A DNA stretch of 64,000 nt from Vombatus ursinus (GCF_900497805.2 NW_020954617.1:1566525-1630524), one strand, 5' to 3'. Positions 10,067 through 21,249 are shown, counted from the first letter of the stretch. Numbers and translations are program-made. Notes: generated by a model from the letters alone, not told the origin.

Positions 10067-10285
10067 TATTACCCTCCCTTTCCTACTCTCTCTAGTCTAG
10101 TCATACTAGCTTACTTGGTGTACCACACATGTGATAATCTATCTTACATCTTCATGACTCCTCATCTCTGCTTCTTAGAATCTCTTGTTTCCCTTAAATC
10201 TCTTCTCTAGTATTAGTCCCATGAAACCTTTTCTGATTCCACTAACTACTAGTGCCTTCCTTCCCATATTACCTTGTTTTTGTCT
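10067..10285 (+). mobile_element. L2 LINE 3' region, part 3
   Basis: Continues L2 after the HAL1-like insertion: 'tgtattaccctccctttcc', 'acttggtgtaccacacatgtgata', 'tctctgcttcttagaatctct', 'ccttttctgattcc'. It runs into a CA/TA microsatellite. Confidence 0.7.
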
Positions 10286-10345
10286 CACGCATGCACATAC
10301 CACACACATATACACACGTACTCAATATATATACACATATGGAAT
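10286..10345. repeat. CA/TA microsatellite
   Basis: Mixed 'cacaca' and 'tatata' units. Confidence 0.75.
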
Positions 10346-10393
10346 GGATGTCTTTTTATCCCTCTTTTTTTCCTTCTTTCTCCTCTTTCCTTA

Positions 10394-10540
10394 GCCAAGT
10401 CACTTAACCTCTTAGTGCTCTAAGAAATTCTCTGAGTATAAAATGCAAAGAAAGTGGAGACTTGTATTGGTAGAGGGAGTTTTTTTTTTTTGAGTTTGTG
10501 TTTTTACCTTGGTATTCTCAATACCTATGAAAATGTAAGT
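10394..10540 (+). mobile_element. CORE-SINE 3' module (THER/MIR-like)
   Basis: 'aagtcacttaacctcttagtgctct' followed by 'ttgtattggtagagggagttt' and 'aatacctatgaaaatgtaagtcca'. The same 3' module, with 'cagtagaagg' or 'cagcagaaga' variants, recurs at 26975-27180 and 42835-43030. Confidence 0.55.
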
Positions 10541-10858
10541 CCAATCCCCTCTTTGGATTTCAAATCCCTAACCAGACTTTAAGTCTCTTAAAGAAACCAA
10601 TTCCATTTTATCCTTTTTATGCTCCCAGTGCTTACCATACTATTCTACATTTATTTTCAATATATTTGCAAATAAGAATAATGATGAATATTATTGGAAA
10701 ACTAGTTAAAACCAGAGTCATTGAAGATCAGAGGGAAGTGCCAGGGGTTAGAAGGGTGAGTACAGAGATGCTGAAAGGGAAGATAGTAAGGTATCAAAGA
10801 TTAGCTTTATCTGCTTCACAATTTTGCCTAGAGCAGGTTCTTCTGAGAGTCCTCAGGA
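10541..10858. other. Unassigned sequence
   Basis: No repeat class recognised. A 90-codon frame from 10666 ends inside the adjacent CA repeat and is treated as chance. Confidence 0.45.
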
Positions 10859-10906
10859 AAACACACACACGCACACACACACACACACACAACAACAACA
10901 ACAACA
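10859..10906. repeat. (CA)n(AAC)n compound microsatellite
   Basis: About 15 CA units with one 'gc' interruption, followed by five AAC units. Confidence 0.95.
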
Positions 10907-11108
10907 GGGGAATAGAGAATACATGGATTCCCATGTGACAGCATGTAGTTTGGAAAAAAATGAATTCAGTTACTGATTTCAGATTTCACTAATCTCTCAT
11001 TCCTGCATCTTTGTACACTCTCCACTCTCATGAGATTGCAATTCTATAATACTAGTATGGAAACAACAATATAAATATATCTGGGCACAAAGTAAAAAAT
11101 ACATTTAG

Positions 11109-11251
11109 TGGGGCAGCTAGGTGGCACAGTGAATAGATCACCGGCCCTGGAGTCAGGAGGACCTGAGTTCAAATCCGACCTCAGACACTTGACACTTACT
11201 AGCTGTGTGACCCAGGGAAAGTCACTTAACCCCATTGCCTAGCCTCCCTGC
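11109..11251 (+). mobile_element. WSINE/WALLSI-type SINE with target duplication
   Basis: Head 'tggggcagctaggtggcac', a tRNA-like A box region, 'gagtcaggaggacctgagtt', 'ttactagctgtgtgaccc', and an end at 'cattgcctagcc'. Flanked by 'aaatacatttag' (11097-11108) and 'aaatatatttag' (11252-11263), a 12-bp target duplication with one mismatch. The antisense 63-codon frame over it is a shadow. Confidence 0.9.
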
Positions 11252-11263
11252 AAATATATTTAG

Positions 11264-12365
11264 AATCAATATTTACCTATGAAGTATCTTGACAATATAG
11301 AGAGAAAGAGAAAAGAATTTTGGATCTGACTCCTTAGTCATTAAATTATATTTGTTTTTAAAGAATAGAAATGATTAAGTAAATTAGATGACTTAGCTGG
11401 CTGTAAGCCATGAATAGAAATGCACTTTACCTGTTTCATGATTTCTGGAGTTTCCATCAAGACCTCCAAAAAATTCAAAATATGATGCCATTTGCAAGAA
11501 AAAATGCAGAAAACAGGATAACATATCAAAGTTTGAAGTACAGAATTAATTGCAAACTAAAGAATGGAGTAGACAAAGAGGGAACAGTGGTAGGGACTGA
11601 AATTCATTTAGTTGAGAAAAAGCAGAATATGTCATGATGGCCGACCTTAAGAGGGAGACAGAGTCTTAGCAAGCTGATGGAGTTGCTAGCCCACATAGGT
11701 ATCATTTTGTTAGTGTTTTTATTCACTAATAAAAAGGAATCCATAAGAGAAGTTTCTGAAAACAGGACTCCTGTGAGTTTTCACCTACCTTTATTTTTCT
11801 CACTGTCATGGGGATTCTGAAATGAAAATGCCTTTTAGTTTAGTTTCTATAGGTGGCTGGCTTTAGGGGACATTGGAGAATGACAGAATATGTGCTTTCT
11901 TTAGGCCAGCAATCTCCTCACAGTCAATCTGATAACCAAATAGATGTCTAAGGCAATTTGAAATCTTTCAGAGTTTGAGAGCAGAAAAAGATGACAGACC
12001 AATCTAAAGCCTAGACTTCCTTGTTTAAATGAGTATCTATGTTCTGCTATTTTCTGTTCACTGAGATTTTTCAGATGACTCTGTTGTTAAATAGCCCCGA
12101 CAATTTCCCCTAAAACAATTCTTCGCTTATGTTTCAAATCTTAGCCCTGTTCTTGGTTGAAGAATGGATCATGAAAAAAAAAAGAATGGATCATGACATC
12201 ATCCTTTGCTAGGAATTTCTAAATGAATGACACTGATAGGCAGCAAATAATTTCTTAGTCAAGTTTACCAGAGAATATATACATAGAGAGAATTATACAG
12301 GCCAGAATATGAAAAAAAAACTGAAATCTATAGAACTTTATCACCCCAAAAGACCCTGAAAACAA
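11264..12365. other. Unassigned sequence with a micro-duplication
   Basis: No repeat family recognised over about 1.1 kb. A local direct repeat, 'agaatggatcatga', occurs twice (about 12161-12198) separated by A's. Confidence 0.45.
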
Positions 12366-12369
12366 GGAA

Positions 12370-12615
12370 TCCAAGATTTTTTCAGGAGTAGATAGAACTC
12401 TGGATTTGTAGTCAAAAGGATCTAAGTTTGAATCCCACCTCAGTAACTAGCTGTATGACCTTGGGCAGGTCATTTAACATCTCAGCCTTGGTTTCCTCAT
12501 TTGTAAAATAAGGACACTAATTTCATTTATCTCGCAGAGTTGTGAAAATAAAATGAGATACTGTTTGTAAAGTGATTTGCAAAACTTAAGGCCTTAACCT
12601 TAGCTATTGTTGTTT
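12370..12615 (+). mobile_element. MIR relic, nearly full length
   Basis: 'gtagatagaactctggat', 'gtttgaatcccacctc', 'taactagctgtatgaccttgg', 'tttcctcatttgtaaaata', 'gttgtgaaaataaaatgag', then 'cttagctattgttgtt'. This is the whole MIR order. Confidence 0.85.
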
Positions 12616-12699
12616 ATCATCATCTCTGAAATGATCACCATTTCCATAATTTCCAGCTTCTTCATGAAAGTCTTAATTAACAGACTTAAGACAATTTCT

Positions 12700-12895
12700 A
12701 ATTCATGGAATTGGAACTGAAAGGAATTTTGAACATCTACTAATCCAATTGCCTTATTTTTAGATGAAGAAACAATTCTGCAGAGGGTGATGCAGCCAAG
12801 TTTTTACAGGTAGGAAGTGACAGAGCCAGGATTCAAACCTGGATTTTCTGACTCTACATTCATCATCCTTTCTACTCCGTAACACAGAGAGAAGG
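12700..12895 (-). mobile_element. MIR relic, reverse orientation
   Basis: 'ctaatccaattgccttattttta', 'gatgaagaaacaattctgcag', 'gacagagccaggattcaaacctg' and 'ctgactctacattcatca' in reverse MIR order. Confidence 0.8.
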
Positions 12896-13054
12896 GAGCT
12901 CATCTCTTTTTCTTCTCCAAGGAACAAGAAACTATTCACACATTCCCCTGATACAAATTATTGTGACTGGAAACAACTGAATTTTTAACCTCCTGACAAT
13001 ATGTATCTTAGTAGAGGAAAATACCTGTTGGTGAACCAATATAAGAAGCCAAAG

Positions 13055-13145
13055 ATTTACAATTTATTCAATTAATATGCATTTATTAAGTGTCTTCAAT
13101 GCTCCAACCACTATGCTAAGCACTGGGTAACATTAAATGAAAACA
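13055..13145 (-). mobile_element. L2 3' terminus, reverse orientation
   Basis: 'caattaatatgcatttattaagtg' through 'ccactatgctaagcactgggt' is the reverse complement of the L2 tail. Confidence 0.75.
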
Positions 13146-13159
13146 GAAACTACCACCTC

Positions 13160-13745
13160 ATATTCCCAATTAAAAAATTCTATTTTCACTAAAGATTTGG
13201 TGAAAATAATTAGCAAGCAAGAAGAAAGCATACAGACCTTTTTCAAGTGTTAGCTTCCACATCACCACGAAAAGATTCAGGTTTCTCCAGGGTGGACAGC
13301 CACACAGTTTGACAAACGTGGCCCTCGTTAAATGGAAAATCAGATAATTGCAAGAACAATTTGTAATCTCCAGGTGATTTAGAAAACAGAAGTAGGCTGT
13401 AAGCTGTATTAATATGTAAAGTGACAAAATATAGTTACTGTAGGGGGGCTTTTTGCTTTTATTGATGGTGCAAAGTCTCAGCAAATCCAATTGGCTCTTA
13501 GATCATTCCTTTCTTCAGGATGCATTGTCTAAGTCTAGCCTCTGCAATCTGGGTGAGTCGGGAAAAATAATGTTCATTTTTATAATCTATGACAGGACTC
13601 ACAATAATAAATCAATTCTCCAACATTTTCTGGCAGCAAACCTTTTGGATGTTTGCATTCTAAACTGGCAGGAGAGATTTGTATGCTGTTGGCATTTTTT
13701 CATTCAGCCAGGTGAAGTCAAAAATTCAAAGTGATGTCAGGGATT
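13160..13745. other. Repeat-free block, possible conserved non-coding element
   Basis: About 585 bases without any recognisable repeat. It is flanked by old repeats, has balanced composition and enhancer-like words such as 'caattggctcttagatcatt', 'ttttataatctatgacagg' and 'gtttgcattctaaactggc'. Overlapping open frames exist on both strands (106 and 93 codons) but neither has a recognised domain, and splice borders are not evident. A developmental enhancer-type element is the more likely reading. Confidence 0.35.
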
Positions 13746-13864
13746 TATGTATAAGTCTTGGCAATGATGTGGCATATCTGTCAGTTATAATGACTGAGCA
13801 TCTTGATGTTGAATCTAACTGTAACTTTCTGATCGGGGTTATCTTGGTTAAAGTTTAGGAATGC

Positions 13865-14120
13865 TAGTTCATCTGGAAGAGGGATTAGAATTGTTATACT
13901 TGGCCTCAGAGGGCAGAGCCAGAAGGTGTGGATGGAAATTGAAAAGAAGCAAATTTTGGCTCAGGTCAAAGGAAAACTTCCTCATAATTAGAGCTAACCA
14001 AAAGTGAAATGGATTGCCTTGGGAAGTGGTAGGTTCTCCATTTTAAATCATCAAGCACAGGGATTTGGTTTTTTTGTATAGGTTGTAGTAAATGACCTCT
14101 GACATATTTTCAAAATATCA
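13865..14120 (+). mobile_element. CR1/L3 LINE 3' end relic
   Basis: 'ttgaaaagaagcaaattttgg', 'aaaacttcctcataattagagc', 'aaagtgaaatggattgcctt', 'tagtaaatgacctctgaca' follow the CR1/L3 3' order. Confidence 0.65.
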
Positions 14121-14224
14121 AATTCAAGTGATTTGGTAATCGTTTCTTATTGTGTAATCACTTGTGTTTGAGGTTATTGTGGTTACAAGTATATTGGCTT
14201 GAGATTTTAGGTATAGAAAGCTTT

Positions 14225-14394
14225 AGAAAGGCAACTTTGAAAAATGGAAAATGTGCTGGAATTGGAAGCAGGAAATCTGAGCTCATATCCTGGTCATGCC
14301 ACTTACTACCTGTGTGACTTTTTACAAGTTACTTAACCTATATGGTCCTCAATTCTTTCATCTGTGAAATGGCAGACTAGGTGTCTGCACCTGA
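14225..14394 (+). mobile_element. MIR relic, left part
   Basis: 'gctggaattggaagcaggaaatctgagc', 'cacttactacctgtgtgac' and 'tcatctgtgaaatggca'. The MIR is split by a MAR1 SINE and resumes at 14608 with 'gactggatgaactttaacgtctctta'. Confidence 0.75.
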
Positions 14395-14607
14395 GGTCAG
14401 GAAGACTCATCTTCCTGAGTTCAAATCTGACTTCAGATGCTTACTAGGGTGTGACCTTAGATAAGTCACTTAACTCTGTTGGCCTTGGTTTCCTCATCTG
14501 CAAAATGAGCTGGAGAAGAATGAACTCAAAAACCACTCCAGTATTTTGCCAAGAAAACCCTAAATGGTGTCACAAAGAATTGGACATGACTGAAATTACT
14601 GAACAAC
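14395..14607 (+). mobile_element. MAR1-type SINE inserted in MIR
   Basis: 'gaggtcaggaagactcat', 'gagttcaaatctgacttcag', 'tttcctcatctgcaaaatgagctgg', then the RTE/BovB-like tail 'tgtcacaaagaattggacatgactgaa' ending in 'gaacaacaa'. Known family: MAR1 SINEs share their 3' end with RTE LINEs. Confidence 0.85.
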
Positions 14608-14685
14608 AATGACAAAAGAATAGGGATAGACTGGATGAACTTTAACGTCTCTTAGACCCCTAAATCTGTGACTCTATGGAACTTT
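14608..14685 (+). mobile_element. MIR relic, right part
   Basis: Short continuation of the MIR interrupted at 14394: 'gggatagactggatgaact' and 'cctaaatctgtgactctatgg'. Confidence 0.6.
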
Positions 14686-15460
14686 TGAGAAAAGGCTCAT
14701 GTAATGACACTTAAGGTAGCATTAGTTTCATTCTTATTATTTCCTGAGGCTTATATAAATGGATATAATGTAAGTGGTGACATATGTGTAAGTAGATGGC
14801 TGTGTTACTTTGAGGGTAATACATTGCAGAAAAACTGTGGGAAAAATTGTGAAGTAGGAAAAATTTGTATTACCTGTGCCCTAGAATCCCAGTGACCTTA
14901 TGCTGTACTTGAGCCACCCAAGATCCTTCATCCTTCTCTCACAATGCTTCCAGATTGCCCCCTTAGTTTGTGCCATCATTATTTCCACATTTCCTGAATT
15001 CTTTCTCTCTATCCTCATCACCAAAATTACTCTGAACCTCATTCCTTAGGGTTTTAGTTTTAGTATCTTCCTTCCAAGGTAACAACTTACTGTCCGACAA
15101 ACTACTTCAGTCTAAGGCACTAATGGCTGGACAGGAGTCAATGTGTTATACTGCATATTTGTCTTTTAAGGGTGAGACTCTAGGAAGCAATATTTTAAAG
15201 TTCTAACCTGAAGAAATGAGCATACCTAATAGCGGACAATTTTTGCTACTTTCATGGTGACTAGTTGAATTGGGATTTGGACCTAACTCCTTTCATTCCT
15301 AATGCTTCAGGCTTTCTACAGTGCCATACTGTCCTTCAGATGAATATGTTTTCCCTCTCTTTAGATATACCAAGCAAATCTTGGATTTCTCTCTTCCCTC
15401 CATCTTTCTTTGCCTTATATTATGCTTACATGTATATACCCTTAAGATTAAGGGGAGGGA
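14686..15460. other. Mostly unassigned, possibly degraded L2
   Basis: The pyrimidine-rich part (14900-15460) may be decayed L2 leading to the L2 tail at 15465, but block order is not convincing. The small frames at 15265-15586 on both strands are not recognisable proteins. Confidence 0.4.
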
Positions 15461-15545
15461 TGTTTTCATCTTTGTATTCCAAACACAGCGCCTTCCACAG
15501 AGTAAGCACTTAACAAATCTTTGTTCAATTGAATTGAATTGAATA
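15461..15545 (+). mobile_element. L2 3' terminus
   Basis: 'ttgtattccaaacacagcgcctt', 'gtaagcacttaacaaatctttg' and a short-unit tail of 'aattg' repeats, the usual L2 ending. Confidence 0.75.
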
Positions 15546-16423
15546 TGCCTACCATGGCTAATGTGAGGAAAAGTGTATATTAGCAAAAATTATCAGTTTG
15601 GAGTATATATCTTTAAAATATTTAAAATAAATGTTATTATGAATTATAGTTCTGGAAAAATTTGTTCCTGAAATGATACCTGAAAATTGAATTATCAAAG
15701 AGAACTTGGGAAAGTGATAATGAAAATTTGGAGTAGAATAAGAAGAGACACTGTTCCTGACTCTAAGAGAGAATTGCCCTAAGAAGGGAACAATGGTCTC
15801 TAAAATGGAAATTGAATAGATATATTAACAAGAGTAACCTGAACATTAGCCTAGAACAATATTTAAAGATCAGAAGTTTATCTAGAAGTAGAATCAGATA
15901 ACAACCAGCTACTATACTTACTTTTAGCAAACTAGAAATAGGCAGGATGGGATAGGACTTTTGGGAACTGGAACCATTGAAACCTCTAGGAAAGATGAAG
16001 GAAATAGACTGCAAAGGCAATCTGGGATGCCTTAGAACCAGGGAAAGGAATCTTTGGCTTTAAAATATAGGAGGGCTTCCTCACTGAGAAGAAAGGTTGT
16101 TCTATATTCCAAGATAAAACTTGGAATCAGGTGCTGAAAGAGGTTGTTAATCAATAGTAACCTGAATTTAGTTTGGTTTAGAAATTCAAAGAATGGATTG
16201 TATCATTATGTCTGGGTTAGTAGAGCAAAGCAGGAGTTGGAAACTTGCATCCCTTTCTGTTGGACGATTGATGAAAATATGGTGGCTGAAATGGTGGGAG
16301 TGATGATTAAAAAATAAACAAAAGGTTACATAAATGAGCAAGCCTTCTAGTCACAGGTTGAAGAAAATGAAATAGAATGAGCTGAACAAGAACCAAATAG
16401 GGTATCTAGAAATTTAATTAACT
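15546..16423. other. Unassigned sequence
   Basis: About 880 bases with no recognised repeat, gene or signal. Confidence 0.45.
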
Positions 16424-16516
16424 GATGATGTTTGTCCTTCATTCTTGAAGAGGACCATTTTTGGGAAGGTGATGTTATGACTTGCAAGTGAATTAGATTT
16501 AAGTGAGTCACAGAAG
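16424..16516 (-). mobile_element. 0.5-kb dispersed repeat, 3' fragment
   Basis: 'tgtttgtccttcattcttgaagaggacca' and 'gatgttatgacttgcaagtg' are the reverse complement of the last 90 bases of the family at 2996 and 40485. Confidence 0.6.
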
Positions 16517-16557
16517 GCTTATGTGAGATCACAGTTCATACATTCATAAATTTGTCA

Positions 16558-16665
16558 AACTCAGAGAGGTTGTGACTTGCAAAAGGTCACAGAGGTAGAA
16601 AGTAGCTGGGCTCAAATTTGAATCCAAGTACTCTATCTTTGAATCCAGTCATTTCTCCTTCCTCC
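16558..16665 (-). mobile_element. MIR relic, reverse orientation
   Basis: 'ctcagagaggttgtgacttgc', 'aaggtcacagaggtag' and 'tgggctcaaatttgaatcc' in reverse MIR order. Confidence 0.75.
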
Positions 16666-17596
16666 ACACTTCCCTCCATCCGCCCTCCATGCCCCTACTG
16701 TACAACGTCTCTTCCTATTGATGGGGATATGCTTTAAAATTACTCATGAATTTCATAGGACATAAACATTTTCTACATCAAGCCTTCTATAAGATAACTC
16801 TTTCTAACTTCTTAGGAGCATGTCCAGACTTTTTCAGGGCTGGAATGACATCAAAATAGTTTGATGGCATTGATTCAAAAAGGATTATGTGACTTCAAGC
16901 AATATTATTGCATGCTATTGAAGTCGTGGTAGGAGGCAATTTTCATTTCCTCAATTCCTTACCTTCTCTGCCTTCTCTTGAGAATTGCAATTTTCCACCA
17001 AATACAATGAAATCTCATTAATTTTGACTCAACTAATTAATAATTTGTAGGAATTCAATTCAGAAGTTCTAGACAGAATGTTGACCTCTGACCTATGACA
17101 AAAAAAGTGATTGCTAAGCAAATGGATAGTTTGGCTGCTTAGCCTGAAGAAGAGTACAGGTCTATACAATATTTCTAAGTACTTAGAAATATATTTAGTA
17201 GGCACCATTGATTGCTTTATAATGAATTTTTTGGGGGATAATTTTTAGCTGGTTATTAATCACTGACGACATTCTATAAGACCTAAAGGCCAACAATGTT
17301 ACTGTTTTTACTCTTCAAATGTGAAGATGTGGGTGCTCACCTGACTGACACAAATCCTAACCTCTCTTTACTGTTGTAGGCCATTTCTAAAAACTATAAT
17401 GACTCAAAATATTATTATCTAAATTTCTGGTGAGGAGTCTCTCTGACTGACCTTAAGTAAGCTGGTGTTCAGGTGACAAATATACAGTCCATATCAGGGC
17501 TCATACTCAGTCTTTACAGTTTTGTAGGATCAATCAGAACTTGTTCTTTGCAAGTATAACTGTCAAGAATCCAGGACCACTTCTATGCCATGATTC
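16666..17596. other. Unassigned sequence
   Basis: About 930 bases, AT-rich, nothing recognised apart from a CT/T-run at 17596-17618 that borders the next L1 fragment. Confidence 0.45.
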
Positions 17597-18262
17597 TCTC
17601 TCTCTCTTTTTTTTTTTTGGCTGGCATGTAGTTATGTATATTAGGTTTTGGTCTTTTCTATTATTACTTATCTTCTGTTATTTTACCTTATTCATTTTTT
17701 AAACTGGTAATTTGATTTTCCTCCCTCTTATTTTTGATCAATTTAGTTAAAAGTGTTGATTTTGTTAGCCTTTTCGAGAAGTAGCTTTTTGTTTTGTCTA
17801 TTAATTCTGGTCTTTTGTTTTCCAATTTATCTGTTTCTCTTCTAATTTTCAAGACTTCTTCTTTTGTTCTTCTTTTGGGTTTATTTGTTGATTTTCTAAC
17901 TTCATTCATCCTCCTTTTCTATTTTATTAATGCATGTTCTTGGAAGAATACTGTTTTTCCTCTGAGGTCTACTTTACCTGCCTCCCAGAAATTTTGCTAT
18001 AGTATCTCCTCATTATTGTTATCTTTCACATTGTAATTGTTTTATGCTTTATTATATGACTCACTCATTTTTCAGGATGTCATTATCATATGTACAATTA
18101 GACCCATATCTTTTGCTTGTGTTCCCTGTATTAATTACTGTTTTATTGTATTATGTTCTATCAATGATGTCTTTAAATTTTTTTGCTTTTTAATGTTTAT
18201 AATTTCTCTTCTTTTTAGCACATGGTCAGTTTTTGACCATGTGGTTAACGCTAGGGTCTGAT
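17597..18262 (-). mobile_element. Old L1 fragment, ORF2 region between endonuclease and RT
   Basis: The minus-strand translation around 17688-17909 has the lysine-rich L1 ORF2 linker pattern: 'KIRRETDKLENKRPELIDKT', then 'KSYFSKRLTKST', 'LTKLIKNKREENQI' and 'SLKNE'. Upstream on the same strand 'WEAGKVDLRGKTVFF' matches the L1 'W-A-K-LRGK' block. It is more diverged than the L1 copies at 29653 and 44228. No reverse-transcriptase core remains. Confidence 0.75.
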
Positions 18263-18775
18263 GAAATGTCAGAATAGATGTATAAAGGGGAACCATTTAT
18301 ATGTGAAAGTAATAAAAATCATAATGATCTGAAGATTAGGGCAAATTAGCAAACTTTAGTCATAGTTAAAGAATATGACAGAAAATGTAAATTCAAGGTA
18401 TTGGTGTAAACTTAAAGGGTTATAATAAGATATATCATTACCATCTTTAGTTTGACATAGAGTACAAGAAAACATCTTTCATATGGTCCATTTTGTTGAA
18501 AAGAAAATTGGGATAAATACACAACATCTGGAGATCAACTCTGCCTAACAATAATGTAAGAGCCAAACTGAGATGTGAAAAAATTCAGAAAAATAATTGT
18601 TCCATCTATTCAATTTCCCAGAAGTGAACTGAATGATTTGTTTTCTACCGACGACTAGTTGCTTTAGAACCATTTAGATGTAGTCATTAAGGAGTTTGTC
18701 TTAAAAGATAATAACAGTACTATTAAATCATTGTAAAAGGCCATTCTCAAAGAACTTCTTCCAAACCTGGCTTAT
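18263..18775. other. Unassigned, AT-rich
   Basis: Repeat-free as far as can be seen. It includes a CpG pair at 'ctaccgacgactagttgc' (18645-18662), which is rare here. Confidence 0.4.
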
Positions 18776-18779
18776 TATA

Positions 18780-18975
18780 TAATTAAAGCTAGAGGGTAGT
18801 CTAAAGTAAACTTATATACTACCTCCTTTTCAAGAAAAGGAAATTGAGACCCAGAATATTAAGTGACTTGCCCAAGATCACACAGGAAGTAAATAGCAGA
18901 GCTAGTATTTAATCCCTGGTTTCTGACTCCAAATCTAGTAGTCTTTCTAATACATCTCACTGCCTCATCTTGAGC
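18780..18975 (-). mobile_element. MIR relic, reverse orientation
   Basis: 'aaggaaattgagacccaga', 'agtgacttgcccaagatcacacag', 'gcagagctagtatttaatccctgg', 'ctgactccaaatctagtagtc'. Confidence 0.85.
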
Positions 18976-20029
18976 CATCCAGGGCATCTTTAGTCAATGT
19001 AAATTGGGCAGCTAAAAAAAAATGATCACCTGAAACTTAATATACTTGATTTGTGGTATCAGGAAATCTCTTCCAAAAAATTGAATGATAGGTTATAGCT
19101 GGCAGAAGAGGAAGGAAAAGAATACTTAGGTAGTTCCACTGTGAAGAAAAATCTTATTTTTAATAATTTTACACTTTGAGATTTTTAGTTTGCTCTAAGT
19201 TTAGAAAAATTTCTAGTATTATTTAGGATTATCATAGCCTTTCTCTTTTTACATTCACTTCATCTAACATGTCTAATGGTTTGTGGTTTAAATCTATGAA
19301 AGAGAGGGTGGATTTACTGAATTATATGAAATCCTGCAAAGGAAAACTGGCTGAAAGACTGCAGAAAAGCAAAATCTTGGCTCATCCATTTGTGTGTGCT
19401 GTGAAAGCAAGTTATTTAAGAAATGAATTGTACACTCTTTGAAGGGAGTTAATAAGAATTATACAGGACTGTATAAAGTAGGCCTGCCAGCCTCTCTCCT
19501 TCTGATTAACTGAAAGAGATTGATTCAAAATCTACACTAGTAAGAAAAAAGCAATTTCTGTATTACCCCCAGGCAGTTACACCTTAGTGAGAAACATAGT
19601 CTCGAACTTTGTCTCCCCATTATGCACACTTACTTTCAAAATTGTTAGTTCATTTCATCATCAATCACTCATGACCATTCAAGAAACATAACCTAGCAGT
19701 ACAGTTCATTTATTGTATACTATTTTCATACCTAGTAATGTGTGAAACTGAATTTTTCAAAAGGTTAAATTCAGCCTTATTAAGAGTGTGGGAGCTGCAG
19801 ATATATGTAGGATAAACTACAAAGTGCTGTGACAGCAGAAGGCGAGGATAGAAATTATTCTACAGATTCTGTCCTAAAAATGATTCTAGAAATGACTTTT
19901 TTTTTTTTAATGAGATCAATCTTTTCCTTCTCTGCAAATTTAAAGGTGGCCAAGACTGAAGTCCCTAAGCATTTAGGAGAAGATGAGAGAATGAAGGAGT
20001 TTCCTTCTTACAAGTAATTGATGTATACT
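18976..20029. other. Unassigned sequence
   Basis: About 1 kb with no recognised repeat or gene. Confidence 0.45.
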
Positions 20030-20640
20030 CCAGTTTTGTTTTAAGAGGGAAAACAAGGAAACTCAGACTTTTTCACATGTGAACAGAATGAAAAGTTCTG
20101 CAAAACTGATATTGGGCCAGCTGATTCACCAGAAGACTCACTATAGTAGTTCAAAGCAAAATCTAGGTTTTTGGGAATCTGTGCCCTGGAAATTCCACCC
20201 CTACATTCCAATGGAACAACAGCACTCCAAGAGGTTGTTCTAACAATTAAAAAGAACATCCAAAGCAACTTCTAACTTTTGAACTCTAAAGATTAGTCTT
20301 GGCAAAATTATAGAAAATTCTCCATGATGCAAGCAAAAATCTTGAACCAGGAGGCAATTCTGAGGGAAGTTTTCTTAACAGCTGCTTCCTTTGGAAAATT
20401 TTTCCATATTGCATTTTCTTTTCTTTGCACTGTTGGTCTAATTGTCTACTGACATGTCCATTATCTTTTATAGTTGCTTCAAAATAGCAAATAATTAGTT
20501 GCATATGATATGAGTCTCCTCTTGGACTTGCCACCAGTTATCCCTGATTGCTTCATTTTAATAATGCAATTAGGAAGCTTTACCACAGTGTTGGTGTCAG
20601 ATGGCTGTGACCAATGAGAAAGGCAATGGTAATAGGATTC
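20030..20640. other. Repeat-free block, possible conserved non-coding element
   Basis: About 610 bases without repeats, carrying TAATTA and POU-like words close together, for example 'caaataattagttgcatatg' and 'ataatgcaattaggaagc'. Two open frames on the minus strand (75 and 82 codons) have no recognised domain. The reading as regulatory DNA is inference. Confidence 0.3.
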
Positions 20641-21026
20641 CAAAAGCGTTATTTAGCATAAAATGAAAAATGAGTTTCTTCAGAAAATAATCACTAGAAT
20701 TCTCTGAGGTTTAGAAAGTCATTTTAGGTCAGGGAATAAGAATAAAGGGATTTCAGTTACTGAAAGATTGTGCTATATCCCTAAGAGCATCATATCCCAA
20801 TATTTCAAGGGTAGGTGATTTCATTGATCCAGATCACAGCCTTTTACATATCTTAGACAATGGTTTTCACAATTTTCTAGGGTTAAACTTCATCATCTGG
20901 TGGCCAGTGCTCTAGCAATTCTCAAGCTTAATTAGATCCTTGGTCAAAGAGTCCTGAACTGATGATGTTGAAAATTATTTCTGAGGCCCATTGACACATT
21001 GTTTATAAGGGCAGGAAAATGGGGTG

Positions 21027-21028
<2 letters not shown>
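20641..21028. other. Unassigned sequence
   Basis: Nothing recognised. Confidence 0.4.
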
Positions 21029-21067
<39 letters not shown>

Positions 21068-21078
21068 TGTGTGTGTGA
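21029..21078. repeat. (GT)n microsatellite
   Basis: About 23 GT units with a single GA interruption. Small frames over it are low-complexity artefacts. Confidence 0.97.
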
Positions 21079-21249
21079 TGGGGAGTGGCAACAAATTCTA
21101 ATAGCCTTAGAAAACATTGCAATGCAATTAATGGTTCTAACTTTCTTAGCTTTAAGTTGTGGTATCCAACAAGCTCTTTGAACAGGGGAGCTGCCATGGA
21201 CATTTAAAGTTAATGACTGAGTTTTTAAGGTCAATAATCACCATATTCC

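Noticed and set aside
13170-13734. Frames of 106 (minus) and 93 (plus) codons as a possible gene
   Set aside because: No recognisable domain, no splice borders and opposite-strand overlap; the block is better listed as possible conserved non-coding DNA.
20944-21234. Frames with His/Thr or Cys/Val repeats on both strands
   Set aside because: They are translations of the (GT)n microsatellite.
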